Assembly (NCBI GenBank): GCA_964444975.1
Contig: CAYUJD010000018.1
Location: 1 to 52,487 of the forward strand
Reading direction: 5' to 3'
DNA: 52,487 nt
Source of the DNA: VBAS01 sp964444975
GTDB lineage: Bacteria; Bacteroidota; Bacteroidia; Chitinophagales; Chitinophagaceae
This document shows positions 1-9,333 of this stretch, piece by piece. Position 1 is the first letter of the stretch. Each line of letters starts with the position of its first letter. A program made the translations under genes and the position numbers. The notes under the pieces are model-generated. The model saw only the letters and a program-made list of their open reading frames with translations. It made no database searches and was not told where the DNA came from.

Positions 1-65
1 CCAATATTGATTTTCAAACTTTTAATGTTATACATTTTTAGATTGTCGTTGCGCCAATGACCAAA

Positions 66-1259
66 TCACCAGTCAATTTTTTCTTTCTTTATTAAATCGT
101 CCAATGGACTGATTATATTCACCAATTGTTGTTTTGATACATGCAGGTATCGTTCCGTAGTTCTGATATCAAAATGCCCAAGCAGGTCTTTTATGTACCT
201 GATATCGGTCCCTTTATCTAATAAATGCGTAGCAAAACTATGTCTCAGGCTGTGTATTCCCACATCCTTCTTAATTCCTGCAGCGTCTTTCGCATTGGCA
301 AATATTTGTTGCACGGTTCGTACAGGATAAGCAGTCCTTGTTTGTTCCGATTCAAATAAATATTCTTTGGGTCCTGGCTTATATGTTTTCAAATAGGCCC
401 GTAAAATGTCGAGCAATACAGGACTTAAATTTACATACCGGTCTTTTTTCCCTTTTGCTCTTGCAATAAAAATCTGCATGCGCAGGCTGTCAATATCTTT
501 TAGCTTCAGGTTCACGATTTCACTTACCCTTAAACCGCCACTGTAAGCTGTAAACAGCATAGCCTTGTGTTTCTTATTTCGAAGGGCATTAAAAAGCCTT
601 CCCAATTCACTTTCATTGAGCAGTTTTGGCAGCAACAACGGTTTCTTCGGTCTCGGTATTTCCCAAAAAAATTTTTCCTGGTGCAACACCTGTTCAAAAT
701 AAAATTTGAGGGCATTCAGCCTGCTGTGCGCAGTATTTTCTTTTATTCCCTCCTTCTCCATTGCGTACACCATATACCTGCGCAAATCATCGGGCGCCAG
801 CTCATTCACTGGTTTATTTTTTAATACCCGGAGCAATTGCATAAACTCATTTCTGTAGGTGCGTATCGTGGATTCGCTATACGCTTTCAGCTTCATCTGC
901 TCCACAAATTTTTCCAGTGCTGCCAGGTTTTCAGTGCTGAGATTCCATGCCGGCGAAGAAAATACCGGTTTATGTATCCTTTTACCTGCTGTACCGGGCA
1001 ACGTGTTATCTACCCTTTTCTTTTTGAGAAGATATTCTTTTAGCTCCGTGGTGTCAATCTTTGCCAACGGCTTTAAATGCTGTATCGCTTTTTCACAAGT
1101 TTCTTTGTCCAGCGGTATATACCAGCAACCGTGTGTCTGCGACCACTTCACAGCACGAATTTTCCTCACTTCTTTATTTAGTAAGAAATCTTTTTCAAAC
1201 ATGAGTCCCGCCTTTTCTCCGCCACGATGAAAAAAGGGATGAAATTTAATTGTCTTCAT
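66..1259 (-). CDS. Tyrosine recombinase / site-specific integrase (XerC/D-like)
   Basis: 397-residue DNA strand-exchange enzyme. An extra N-terminal domain (about residues 1-75) precedes a SAM-like core-binding domain (about 110-200) and a C-terminal catalytic domain. The catalytic set is visible: Arg in GGLRVSEI, Lys in the KGKKDR hairpin, HSLRHSF (HxxR), GHFDIRTTERY with His, and nucleophile Tyr371. The chain ends ISPLDDL, a tail also seen in integron integrases, but the extra helix block diagnostic of IntI between the Arg and HxxR motifs is absent, so I call it Xer-like. The roughly 100 extra N-terminal residues make a housekeeping XerC/XerD less likely than an accessory recombinase. Only 65 bases follow the stop within the window, so any attachment site or cassette array next to it cannot be judged. 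Confidence 0.88.
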   Translation of the reverse strand: MKTIKFHPFFHRGGEKAGLMFEKDFLLNKEVRKIRAVKWSQTHGCWYIPLDKETCEKAIQHLKPLAKIDTTELKEYLLKKKRVDNTLPGTAGKRIHKPVFSSPAWNLSTENLAALEKFVEQMKLKAYSESTIRTYRNEFMQLLRVLKNKPVNELAPDDLRRYMVYAMEKEGIKENTAHSRLNALKFYFEQVLHQEKFFWEIPRPKKPLLLPKLLNESELGRLFNALRNKKHKAMLFTAYSGGLRVSEIVNLKLKDIDSLRMQIFIARAKGKKDRYVNLSPVLLDILRAYLKTYKPGPKEYLFESEQTRTAYPVRTVQQIFANAKDAAGIKKDVGIHSLRHSFATHLLDKGTDIRYIKDLLGHFDIRTTERYLHVSKQQLVNIISPLDDLIKKEKIDW

Positions 1260-1325
1260 CCCATTAAATTAACCGATATTTTATTTTTTTACAACCCGGC
1301 ACTCCTTCTTATCTCCAGCATTCGG

Positions 1326-1358
1326 CCTCCCCTGAATCCCCTCCTTCAGAGGGGGCTT
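1326..1358. repeat. Palindromic G/C-rich intergenic repeat, family P1
   Basis: Stem CCCCTC (1338-1343) and GAGGGG (1349-1354) around a CTTCA loop, between the starts and stops of the recombinase and nadA. It resembles the units at 20946-20973 and, more strikingly, the two units inside the nitrilase gene at 31122-31200. It may also act as the transcription end of nadA, but there is no clear U-run. Confidence 0.55.
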
Positions 1359-1368
1359 ACAGCGGTCA

Positions 1369-2379
<1,011 letters not shown>

Positions 2380-2474
2380 AGCATCACGTTTTTTGTTCCG
2401 GCTGCACCATGCAGCGCCGCAATATTCCACATCGCAACCCAATCCGGCAAATCAAATTTTCTATGCACAATCTT

Positions 2475-2776
2475 TTCTTATAATAATTATAATACTATTT
2501 ATTATTTAAAAAGAGCTTATTATTATTAGGGCTGTGGATTCGTGGAAAAGATTTCAGTGTAAAGTTACTTACTCAGATCAATTCACAGTTTCCCCGGCGA
2601 AATCCACAGGGACGCCTAATGCTGGGTGCGGCTTTCCCGACTCTTTCCACAGTCTTGTGGAAACAGGACGACTTGGACAAACAACCACCGGCTGTAAAAA
2701 CATCCTGTGGATACAGTATGCATTAACCGGTTAAAAGCAACATACCTGTTTTTACTTTTTACTTTTTACTTTTTAC
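2475..2776. other. oriC: Putative chromosomal replication origin (oriC)
   Basis: Non-coding stretch between divergently pointing nadA and the S46 peptidase gene. It holds at least five near-DnaA boxes (core TCCACA/TGTGGA): 2533-2541, 2600-2608, 2643-2651, 2656-2664 and 2706-2714; the last is one mismatch from TTATCCACA, and a weaker CGTGGAAAA lies at 2541-2549. The pair at 2644-2663 forms a perfect 8-bp inverted repeat (TTTCCACA/TGTGGAAA). Read on the minus strand, box GAATCCACA is followed by GCC, then CTA ATA ATA ATA, then about 40 bases of almost pure A/T (2477-2520). This order (box, GC spacer, DnaA-trio-like run, AT-rich unwinding element) matches the basal unwinding system described for Bacillus subtilis oriC. 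dnaN lies about 18 kb away; dnaA is not in the window. Confidence 0.7.
2749..2776 (+). repeat. Tandem 7-mer TTTTTAC x4
   Basis: Four exact head-to-tail copies of TTTTTAC at the right-hand end of the origin-like region, about 35 bases after the best DnaA box. It could be an iteron-like or unwinding sequence, or merely a slippage repeat; nothing in the sequence decides. Confidence 0.8.
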
Positions 2777-2992
2777 TTTCAATCCCGGCCGTTTCATATT
2801 CACGTTTCACCCATGCTTTTACACAGTAAAAAATTTTTTCCAACAGCAGGTTGGGGAGAAAAAGGTTCTTTGCCGATTAAAACCGGTTGTGCGGGGTCAA
2901 TGAATCCGCTATAAAACAACGATAATAAAACCGCCCGCCCGGCAGAAACAAATCGTTTAACTTTACTGTTCTTTATAAAAAAAACAACATCC

Positions 2993-5170
2993 ATGAGACG
3001 ACTTCACCCGCTGCTGACCACCACTGTTTTTATTTTTATTTCTCTTTTCTCTTTCGCCACCGAAGGCATGTGGCTGCCCCACCTGCTGGAAAAGCTGAAT
3101 GAAAAAGAAATGAAAAGCCTCGGCATGAAGATAAGCGCAAAAGAAATCTACAGCATCAACAGCGGAAGCCTTAAGGATGCTATTGTCAGCTTCGGCGGAT
3201 TCTGCACCGGCGAAGTCATCTCCACCCGGGGGCTTGTGCTCACCAATCATCACTGCGGGTTCGATGCTATACAAAATCATTCTACCCTCGAGCATAACTA
3301 TATACGCGACGGCTTCTGGGCCATGAACTACGGCCAGGAAATTCCAAACCCCAACCTGTTCGTCACCTTTATTGTGCGTATTGAAGATGTAACCAGCCAG
3401 GTGCTGGCCGGCGTGACAAAACAAATGAACGAAAGCGAACGCCAGGCGCAGGTAGATAAAAATATGGATGCGCTGCGCAAAACAGTAAAGAAAGAAAGCT
3501 ACCAGGCCACACTCATCCGCGGCTTTTTCGAAAATAATCAATATTATCTTTTTATAACCGAAACCTACCGCGATGTGCGCCTTGTGGGTGCGCCGCCATC
3601 CGCCATCGGCAATTTTGGAAAAGATACCGACAACTGGATATGGCCCCGCCACACCGGTGATTTTTCTTTGTTCCGTATTTATGCCGGCAAAGACAACAAG
3701 CCCGCCGATTATTCGCCGGACAATATTCCTTATACACCCAAAAAGGCGCTGGCCATTTCAATGAATGGCGTAAAAGAAGGTGATTTCACCATGGTGTTTG
3801 GGTTTCCAGGCCGCACTACAGAATACCTGCCCGCATCTGCCGTGGAGCAGATAATGACCGTGAACGACCCGGCAAAGATTGCCATCCGCGAACAGGCGCT
3901 GAGCATTATTGACGGCTTTATGCGAAAAGACGAACAGGTAAAAATTCAGTATGCATCCAAGTATGCCGGCATTCAGAATGCGTATAAAAAATGGCAGGGC
4001 GAAGTGCTGGGTCTTACCCGCACCAATGCGCTGCATAAAAAGCGGCAATACGAAAAGGAATTTCAAAAAAGAGTAAATGCAAATCCGCAGTGGAAAACCG
4101 GGTATGGCAACCTGCTTAATGACCTGGATGCGGCATACGCTGAGCTGAAACCTTTTGGTTTTGCACGGGATTATTTCAACGAAATCATCGGCAAAATTGA
4201 ATTGTTCACCGTGGCAGGACAGTTGCAGTCGCTTGTAGGCGCTTATGAAAAAGACGGGGAGAAAGGATACAACCAGCGCCTGCCGCAGGTAAAAGGATTT
4301 CTTGATGACTTCTTAAAAGAACACAGCACAGCGGTGGACAAAAAACTTTTTGCAGCGCTGATGAAGATGTATGTGATGGACCAGGAAAAAGAAAACGTTT
4401 CGGAGCAGATGAAGAAACGCTCCATGGCCGAAGCGGGAGATCTCGAAAAGGCTGCAGAAAAGATTTATAACGAAACCGTCATTCTGGATGCAAAAACAGT
4501 TGCCGGCCGCCTGCAGCTTACCGCCGCCGAAGCGGTAAACTCTATAAAAGCTGATGCGGCCGTAGTGCTGTACAACGATATATTGAAAACCTACCAGCAG
4601 CAGGTGCAGGGCCGCCTCAACGAAATCCAGGGCCGTATCAACCGGCTGCAGCGTCTTTACATGCAGGCCCAGGTGGAAGTGTTTAAAGAAAAACGTTTTT
4701 ATCCCGATGCCAACGGCACTATGCGGGTTACTTACGGCAATGTGAAAGGCTATGAAGCCCGTGATGCCGTACGGTACGATTTTTACACCTACCTCGACGG
4801 CGTGATGGAAAAATACAAACCCGGCGATTACGAGTTTGATGTGCCCGAAAAGCTGCGCCGGCTTTACCGCGATAAAGATTACGGACCCTACGCCAGCAAC
4901 GGGAAACTGCCTGTTTGCTTCATCGCATCCAACCACACCACCGGAGGCAACAGCGGCAGCCCGGCGCTGGATGCCAATGGCCACCTTATCGGCCTCAACT
5001 TCGACCGGGTGTGGGAGGGCACCATGAGCGATATCAACTACGACCCCGGCATCTGCCGCAACATTATGGTGGACATCCGCTACATTTTATTCATCATTGA
5101 CAAGTTTGCCGAGGCCAAACATCTTATCAAGGAAATGAATCTTGTTGTCGGTCCGCCAAAGAAAGTTTAG
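2993..5170 (+). CDS. S46 family dipeptidyl peptidase, DPP11-like (Asp/Glu specific)
   Basis: 725-residue secreted serine exopeptidase that removes dipeptides from peptide N termini in the periplasm. The signal peptide is about residues 1-22. The trypsin-like catalytic triad is visible: His in TNHHCGFD (86/87), Asp in the DNWIWPRHTGDFS region, and Ser654 in GGNSGSP. In this family the residue 18 positions after the catalytic Ser sets P1 preference: Porphyromonas DPP11 has Arg673 after Ser655. Here the corresponding residue is Arg672 in NFDRVWEG, with the conserved Phe two residues earlier, so acidic P1 preference is inferred. Length also fits DPP11. It is the first gene to the right of the putative oriC and is preceded by TAACTTTA, a weak -7-like element. 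Confidence 0.93.
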   Translation: MRRLHPLLTTTVFIFISLFSFATEGMWLPHLLEKLNEKEMKSLGMKISAKEIYSINSGSLKDAIVSFGGFCTGEVISTRGLVLTNHHCGFDAIQNHSTLEHNYIRDGFWAMNYGQEIPNPNLFVTFIVRIEDVTSQVLAGVTKQMNESERQAQVDKNMDALRKTVKKESYQATLIRGFFENNQYYLFITETYRDVRLVGAPPSAIGNFGKDTDNWIWPRHTGDFSLFRIYAGKDNKPADYSPDNIPYTPKKALAISMNGVKEGDFTMVFGFPGRTTEYLPASAVEQIMTVNDPAKIAIREQALSIIDGFMRKDEQVKIQYASKYAGIQNAYKKWQGEVLGLTRTNALHKKRQYEKEFQKRVNANPQWKTGYGNLLNDLDAAYAELKPFGFARDYFNEIIGKIELFTVAGQLQSLVGAYEKDGEKGYNQRLPQVKGFLDDFLKEHSTAVDKKLFAALMKMYVMDQEKENVSEQMKKRSMAEAGDLEKAAEKIYNETVILDAKTVAGRLQLTAAEAVNSIKADAAVVLYNDILKTYQQQVQGRLNEIQGRINRLQRLYMQAQVEVFKEKRFYPDANGTMRVTYGNVKGYEARDAVRYDFYTYLDGVMEKYKPGDYEFDVPEKLRRLYRDKDYGPYASNGKLPVCFIASNHTTGGNSGSPALDANGHLIGLNFDRVWEGTMSDINYDPGICRNIMVDIRYILFIIDKFAEAKHLIKEMNLVVGPPKKV

Positions 5171-5424
5171 CGCAAGAAAAAAATGTGGGGCTCTCAGCTG
5201 CAGCCTGAAGCCGGGCAGCAGCTCCGGCTGTCCGCTTGTAGTGCCGCCTGCGGCGGCAGCTACCGCTTCCATCCGGCAGCCCATCGGCAATAGTGCAAAG
5301 CCGGGCGGAGAGTGGAAACACCCGGTTTATACAAGCTGTATCAGGCGATAGTTCATTGATGGTCGTTACACAACGGAAAAAGAAAAAAGGGTGAGTTTAT
5401 TTTACATCCACAAACCCGGATGTT

Positions 5425-5763
5425 TTATTCTTTATTTAGTACGTCCTGGATTTGGCCGTACAGATCAGGAATTTTGTTTTTAATCACATCCCAAACGATT
5501 GAATAGTTGACACCAATGTAATCGTGAATTAGGCGGTCTCTCATACCGGCCATGTTTTTCCACTGTATTGAACTCCGGATAACTTTAAAGTCAGCGGGAA
5601 TTTTCTTTGTCGCTTCACCGATGATTTCCAGGCTCCGAACAACAGCCCTTTTCAACGTTTCATCATGTAAAAAATCATCCTTTGGTAAGCCCCGGCTTAC
5701 AGAAAGCAAATAGTTGCATTCATCAGCATTATGCCTTAAAAACTCAATCGGCTCCTTAGACAT
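5425..5763 (-). CDS. hepT: HepT-like HEPN ribonuclease toxin (DUF86)
   Basis: 112-residue all-helical HEPN protein. The catalytic RX4HXY motif is seen as RDRLIHDY (about residues 73-80), the motif that cleaves RNA and whose Tyr is the AMPylation target of the MntA partner. It overlaps the upstream nucleotidyltransferase gene by 8 bases, typical of translational coupling in this toxin-antitoxin class. The pair is more AT-rich than the neighbouring genes, which suggests acquisition by transfer. Families of this kind can also be catalytically silent pairs, so toxin activity is inferred from the motif only. Confidence 0.88.
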   Translation of the reverse strand: MSKEPIEFLRHNADECNYLLSVSRGLPKDDFLHDETLKRAVVRSLEIIGEATKKIPADFKVIRSSIQWKNMAGMRDRLIHDYIGVNYSIVWDVIKNKIPDLYGQIQDVLNKE

Positions 5764-6052
5764 ACATTACATCATTTAATATTTTAGGACCGATGTATTT
5801 GCTCAAACCGTTTTTGGTCACGATTTCAACATTTTCATTCTTAAAAAGATTCTCGAATATATCACAGACAGCCATGTAATTGTCAAAGCTCTCTTTGTCG
5901 GGTTCAAAATCTATTAACAAATCAATGTCGCTTTTGGTTGATTGTTCATTACGCAAATAAGAACCAAACAACCCAAGAGCTGATACCCCATATTTTGACA
6001 ATTCAGCCTTGTGGGATTTTAAAATGGCGATAATGTTTTCTTTTGTTGTCAT
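5756..6052 (-). CDS. mntA: MntA-like minimal nucleotidyltransferase antitoxin
   Basis: 98-residue minimal nucleotidyltransferase. The signature GSX10DXD is complete: GSYLRNEQSTKSDID at about residues 30-44, with a further acidic residue in LLIDFEPD. In characterised MNT-HEPN pairs this enzyme adds AMP to the HEPN toxin and so blocks it. It is the first gene of the two-gene leftward operon and starts at ATG 6052. No ribosome binding site is evident, as usual in this phylum. Confidence 0.88.
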   Translation of the reverse strand: MTTKENIIAILKSHKAELSKYGVSALGLFGSYLRNEQSTKSDIDLLIDFEPDKESFDNYMAVCDIFENLFKNENVEIVTKNGLSKYIGPKILNDVMYV

Positions 6053-6251
6053 TTAACAAAGATATAGCCGCTTTGCGTATTTGAACGGGTCAATAAATGC
6101 CACCACCAACAGCCCGCCACTCCCCCAAAAATGCGAAACCGGCGCATCAAAAGATTTCTTTTAATTTCTATTCACCGCTCTTTGCCGTTGCCTGCAACAG
6201 GCATATACAAAAGCTCAAAACCCAACCCCTGTTTTTCCACAGTTTTTCCCC

Positions 6252-6259
6252 TATTTTTG
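6252..6259 (+). promoter_or_regulatory. Bacteroidota-type -7 box (TATTTTTG)
   Basis: Exact TAnnTTTG match 110 bases before the chaperone start at 6370. Transcription would start near 6265 and give a leader of about 100 bases containing the structures described at 6259-6355. Confidence 0.5.
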
Positions 6260-6355
6260 CCCGCCCGAACCGAAATGTTATGCAGGGAAATTCTTGCATG
6301 AGTACGTTCCGGCGGGCCATCCTCCGAAGAGCACCCTCTTCGGGTAATTTTTTAT
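6259..6355 (+). promoter_or_regulatory. Structured leader with terminator-like hairpin before the chaperone gene
   Basis: Two foldable parts. First, GCCCGCC (6259-6265) and GAAC (6267-6270) can pair with GTTC (6306-6309) and GGCGGGC (6311-6317), enclosing a small ATGCA/TGCAT hairpin. Second, CCGAAGAG (6324-6331), loop CACC, CTCTTCGG (6336-6343) is a perfect 8-bp stem followed by GTAATTTTTT, the form of an intrinsic terminator, ending about 20 bases before the start codon at 6370. A 25-codon reading frame (starting MQGNSCMSTF, stop at 6357) runs through the leader. Either an attenuator or a short independent RNA is possible; the start of the long stem may lie upstream of the transcription start. 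Confidence 0.4.
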
Positions 6356-6369
6356 AATCAGAATTTACT

Positions 6370-8532
6370 ATGTCAGTAATCCAGAGTATTCGTGAAAAGT
6401 ATGCAAAGTGGGCCGTGGTAGCCATCGCCCTGGCGCTGTTGGGTTTTATTTTAACCGACTACTTCACTGCCCAAAACAGGATGTTTGGCGGCGGCTCATC
6501 CACCACGCTCGGCTCAGTGAACGGAAAGAAAATTGAGTTCCTCGACTTTGAAACCAAGCTGAAAAATGCCGAGCAGCTTCTGCAGGCACAGGGCCAAACC
6601 CTTGATGAAAACCAGCGTCACCAGAACAATGAAAGACTCTGGAACCAGGAGGTGGAGCAAATCATCATGAATGCCGAGTTCGGCAAGCTGGGCATCACAG
6701 TAGGAAAGAGGGAGCTGAACGATTACCTGTTTGGCGCTAACCCACCACCCGACCTGCGCCAACGGTTTTCCGACAGCCTCGGCAATTACAACCCGGCTGC
6801 AGCGCAGGAGTTTATCAACCAGCTTCGCCGCAGCACCAATCAAACCGACCGCGACCAGCTGAACAGCTATCTTGCTTCCGTCGAGTACAACCGCCAGGTG
6901 GAAAAATACACATCGCTGCTCAGCAGCTCGGTTTATTTTCCTAAATGGTATATCGAAAAACAAAATACCGAAGCCAGTGCACTGGCCAAAGCGGCTTACG
7001 TGGTTTATCCTTATTCAAAAATTGCCGACAGCTCCATACAGGTAAGCGACAAAGAGATTGAAGAATACATCAACAAAAACAAGGAACAATACCGCATTGA
7101 AGAAAGCCGCAGCATAGCTTACGTGGTGTTTGATGCGGCGCCTACAGCCGGCGATTCAGCTGCTGTGAAAAAACAACTGGAAGATCTGAAAACAGAATTT
7201 GACGCAGCCACCGACCCCGCAGTTTTTCTGGCACGCTACGGCAGCACATTTCAGTACAGCGATGTGTACAACAGCAAATCGCTGATACAGGTGCCGAATA
7301 AAGACAGCATTTTTGCCCTGCCCCAAAACGGCATCTTCGGCCCTTACCTTGATGAAGGCAGCGGCCGGGGCAGCTATGTCATGGCAAAAAAGATTGATGA
7401 AAAAAATTTACCCGATACGGTAAAATGCCGCCACGTACTCATCAGCACCGATGTGACCCAGGGCGGGTTTGAAGACAGCGTAGCTTCCAAAAAAATTGAC
7501 AGCGTGAAAAACGCTATCAACGGCGGCGCCTCATGGGCCGACATGGTGCAGCGGTACAACCCGCAGAGCGACGGCAGCCGCCAGCAAAAGGGCGAAATGA
7601 CTTTTGCATCAAATGAAATTCAGCAGCCCAACTTTGCCAAAGAGTTTGCGCAGTTTATTTTATTTGATGGAAAAAAAGGAGAGAAGAAAGTGGTAAAGAC
7701 CAGCTTCGGTTATCACTTTATCGAAGTAATGGAGCAGAAAAATTTTCAGCCGCATTATAAAGTAGCCTACTTCGCCAAAAACATTGTACCCAGCGATGAA
7801 ACTGATCGGGTGGCCCTGGAGGCCGCAAGCAGATTTGCCAGCGAAAGCCGCGACCTGAAATCGTTTGACGCCAATATTGAAAAGATGAAAGCGCAGGGTT
7901 ACCAGAAATTCACCGCGGCTTTCATCAGGCCCAATGATATCATGATCCAGGGCATCAATGCTTATGGCACCAGCCGCAACCTGGTACGGGAAATTTACAA
8001 AGCCGGTAAAGGGGACGTGCTGCAGCAGGAGAGGGTAGGCGATAAATATATAGTGGTAGCCATAACCGACGTGTTTAAAGAAGGCACAGCGCCGGCATCG
8101 CTTGTGCGGCCTTCATCCGAAATCCCGCTGCGCAATAAAAAGAAAGCTGAACAGATAAAACAGAAGTTCGGAAAATTTTCTTCACTTGAAGAAGCGCTGG
8201 CCAACCTGAAAGACACTACAATAAAAACCACAGCGGTTGACAGTCTTCGCTTCTCAGGCGGCGCACTGGGCTTCGAGCCCAAAATTGCCGGCGCCATTTT
8301 TAACCAGGCCAATAAAGGAAAACTTATACCCGAACCCCTGGCCGGCCAGCAGGGAGTGTACGTGGTGCGGGTTGATGAGTTGACCACCACATCCATCACA
8401 GCAGCCGATATAGAAACGCAAAGAGCACAACTGGCACAGAGGGCAAAGCAGATGCAGAATGCGTACAGCGCACCTATTACCCTGCTTCGCAAGCTGGCTA
8501 AGATTAAAGACAACAGGAGTAATTTTTATTAA
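6370..8532 (+). CDS. Membrane-anchored peptidyl-prolyl isomerase (PpiD/SurA-like)
   Basis: 720-residue periplasmic folding factor. One N-terminal membrane helix (about residues 13-33, AVVAIALALLGFILTDYF) anchors a long SurA_N-like helical chaperone region. A parvulin-type rotamase domain follows at about residues 350-460 (VKCRHVLIS near the start; FGYHFIEVMEQK at the end). A second substrate-binding region extends to the C terminus. PpiD-type proteins help newly exported outer-membrane and periplasmic proteins fold. The start ATG at 6370 lies just after the leader hairpin, and a strong terminator follows the stop, so the gene is a single transcription unit. PpiD topology is favoured over SurA because there is an uncleaved anchor rather than a signal peptide. 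Confidence 0.9.
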   Translation: MSVIQSIREKYAKWAVVAIALALLGFILTDYFTAQNRMFGGGSSTTLGSVNGKKIEFLDFETKLKNAEQLLQAQGQTLDENQRHQNNERLWNQEVEQIIMNAEFGKLGITVGKRELNDYLFGANPPPDLRQRFSDSLGNYNPAAAQEFINQLRRSTNQTDRDQLNSYLASVEYNRQVEKYTSLLSSSVYFPKWYIEKQNTEASALAKAAYVVYPYSKIADSSIQVSDKEIEEYINKNKEQYRIEESRSIAYVVFDAAPTAGDSAAVKKQLEDLKTEFDAATDPAVFLARYGSTFQYSDVYNSKSLIQVPNKDSIFALPQNGIFGPYLDEGSGRGSYVMAKKIDEKNLPDTVKCRHVLISTDVTQGGFEDSVASKKIDSVKNAINGGASWADMVQRYNPQSDGSRQQKGEMTFASNEIQQPNFAKEFAQFILFDGKKGEKKVVKTSFGYHFIEVMEQKNFQPHYKVAYFAKNIVPSDETDRVALEAASRFASESRDLKSFDANIEKMKAQGYQKFTAAFIRPNDIMIQGINAYGTSRNLVREIYKAGKGDVLQQERVGDKYIVVAITDVFKEGTAPASLVRPSSEIPLRNKKKAEQIKQKFGKFSSLEEALANLKDTTIKTTAVDSLRFSGGALGFEPKIAGAIFNQANKGKLIPEPLAGQQGVYVVRVDELTTTSITAADIETQRAQLAQRAKQMQNAYSAPITLLRKLAKIKDNRSNFY

Positions 8533-8551
8533 TAAATACAAAACTTTTTAC

Positions 8552-8584
8552 AACGCTCCGCAAACCCGTGCGGGGCGTTTTTTT
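8552..8584 (+). terminator. Intrinsic terminator after the PpiD-like gene
   Basis: AACGCTCCGCA (8552-8562) pairs with TGCGGGGCGTT (8569-8579) as an 11-bp stem with one G-U pair, followed directly by a run of T. Clear rho-independent form. Confidence 0.88.
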
Positions 8585-8668
8585 ATTCAAAAATTTTAAT
8601 GACGGGGATTGTCTTTCAACGAATTCCTTTGCGCCGCATTTCGTAAACAGACAACTGCGGAAGCTTGC

Positions 8669-8676
8669 TATTTTTG
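8669..8676 (+). promoter_or_regulatory. -7 box TATTTTTG close to the DUF2480 start
   Basis: Exact TAnnTTTG, only 8 bases before the ATG at 8685, so the messenger would be nearly leaderless. Confidence 0.5.
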
Positions 8677-8684
8677 CAGGTACT

Positions 8685-9191
8685 ATGAGTGATGAAATTG
8701 TAAACAAAGTGGCGGAAAGCGGGCTGATAAGCCTTGACCTGGAAAAATTTCTGCCCGGCGAAGAGATTGCTTTCTTCGATTTGAAAGATTTTCTTTTCAT
8801 GGGCATGATACTGAAAGAAAAAGATTTCCGCGAAGCGCTGAAGCAGCAGGACTGGGAAAGATTCAGGAACAAAAATGTGGCCATTGGCTGCTCGGCTGAC
8901 GCCATCATTCCCGTGTGGGCCTACATGCTGGCAGTAGCGTACCTGCAGCCGGTGGCAAAAGAAGTGATGCTTGGCAGTGAAAAAGAATTATTTAAAAATC
9001 TTTTTCTGAAAAACCTTTCTGCCATCAACCCGGCCGATTATACTGATCAGCGGGTGGTGATAAAAGGCTGCGGCGACACCCCCATTGATGATTATGCCTA
9101 TGCCGAAGTGACAAAGATGCTGCGCCCCGTGGCCAAAAGCATCATGTACGGCGAGCCCTGCAGCACCGTGCCGGTTTTCAAAAAGAAATAG
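8685..9191 (+). CDS. DUF2480 family protein
   Basis: 168-residue cytosolic protein of a family largely confined to Bacteroidota; function unknown. Recognisable family blocks are GLISLDLEKF near the start, FFDLKDFLFMGMILKEKDFR, CSADAIIPVWAYMLA, VVIKGCGDTPI and the C-terminal PVAKSIMYGEPCSTVP. Three conserved Cys (CSADAI, KGCGDT, EPCSTV) could bind metal or be redox active, but that is inference. The frame is open from 8568, inside the preceding terminator; the ATG at 8685 matches the family start and has a promoter box just before it. Confidence 0.9.
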   Translation: MSDEIVNKVAESGLISLDLEKFLPGEEIAFFDLKDFLFMGMILKEKDFREALKQQDWERFRNKNVAIGCSADAIIPVWAYMLAVAYLQPVAKEVMLGSEKELFKNLFLKNLSAINPADYTDQRVVIKGCGDTPIDDYAYAEVTKMLRPVAKSIMYGEPCSTVPVFKKK

Positions 9192-9333
9192 TTTCATCAA
9201 CATCAGCGTTTCCGTGCTTTTGTAGCAATAATTCAACTTCCCGGAAAAACAGGGAAACATTTCATCACCGGGGGAAATTCATTACCCGGGTATCCCGGAA
9301 AATTTTACCTTAACAGGGCTAAAGACCGGGCAG

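Noticed and set aside
1..1259. Integron (integrase with attachment-site array)
   Set aside because: The recombinase ends ISPLDDL like IntI, but it lacks the IntI-specific extra helix block, and the 65 bases beyond the stop are too few to show attC sites.
5171..5424. RNA gene in the space after the S46 gene
   Set aside because: A TGCCGCC/GGCGGCA stem at 5242-5258 exists, but there is no promoter, T-run or known RNA signature.
9192..9333. Operator made of CCCGGG words before the cytochrome operon
   Set aside because: Several CCCGG/CCGGG words occur but without regular spacing or symmetry.
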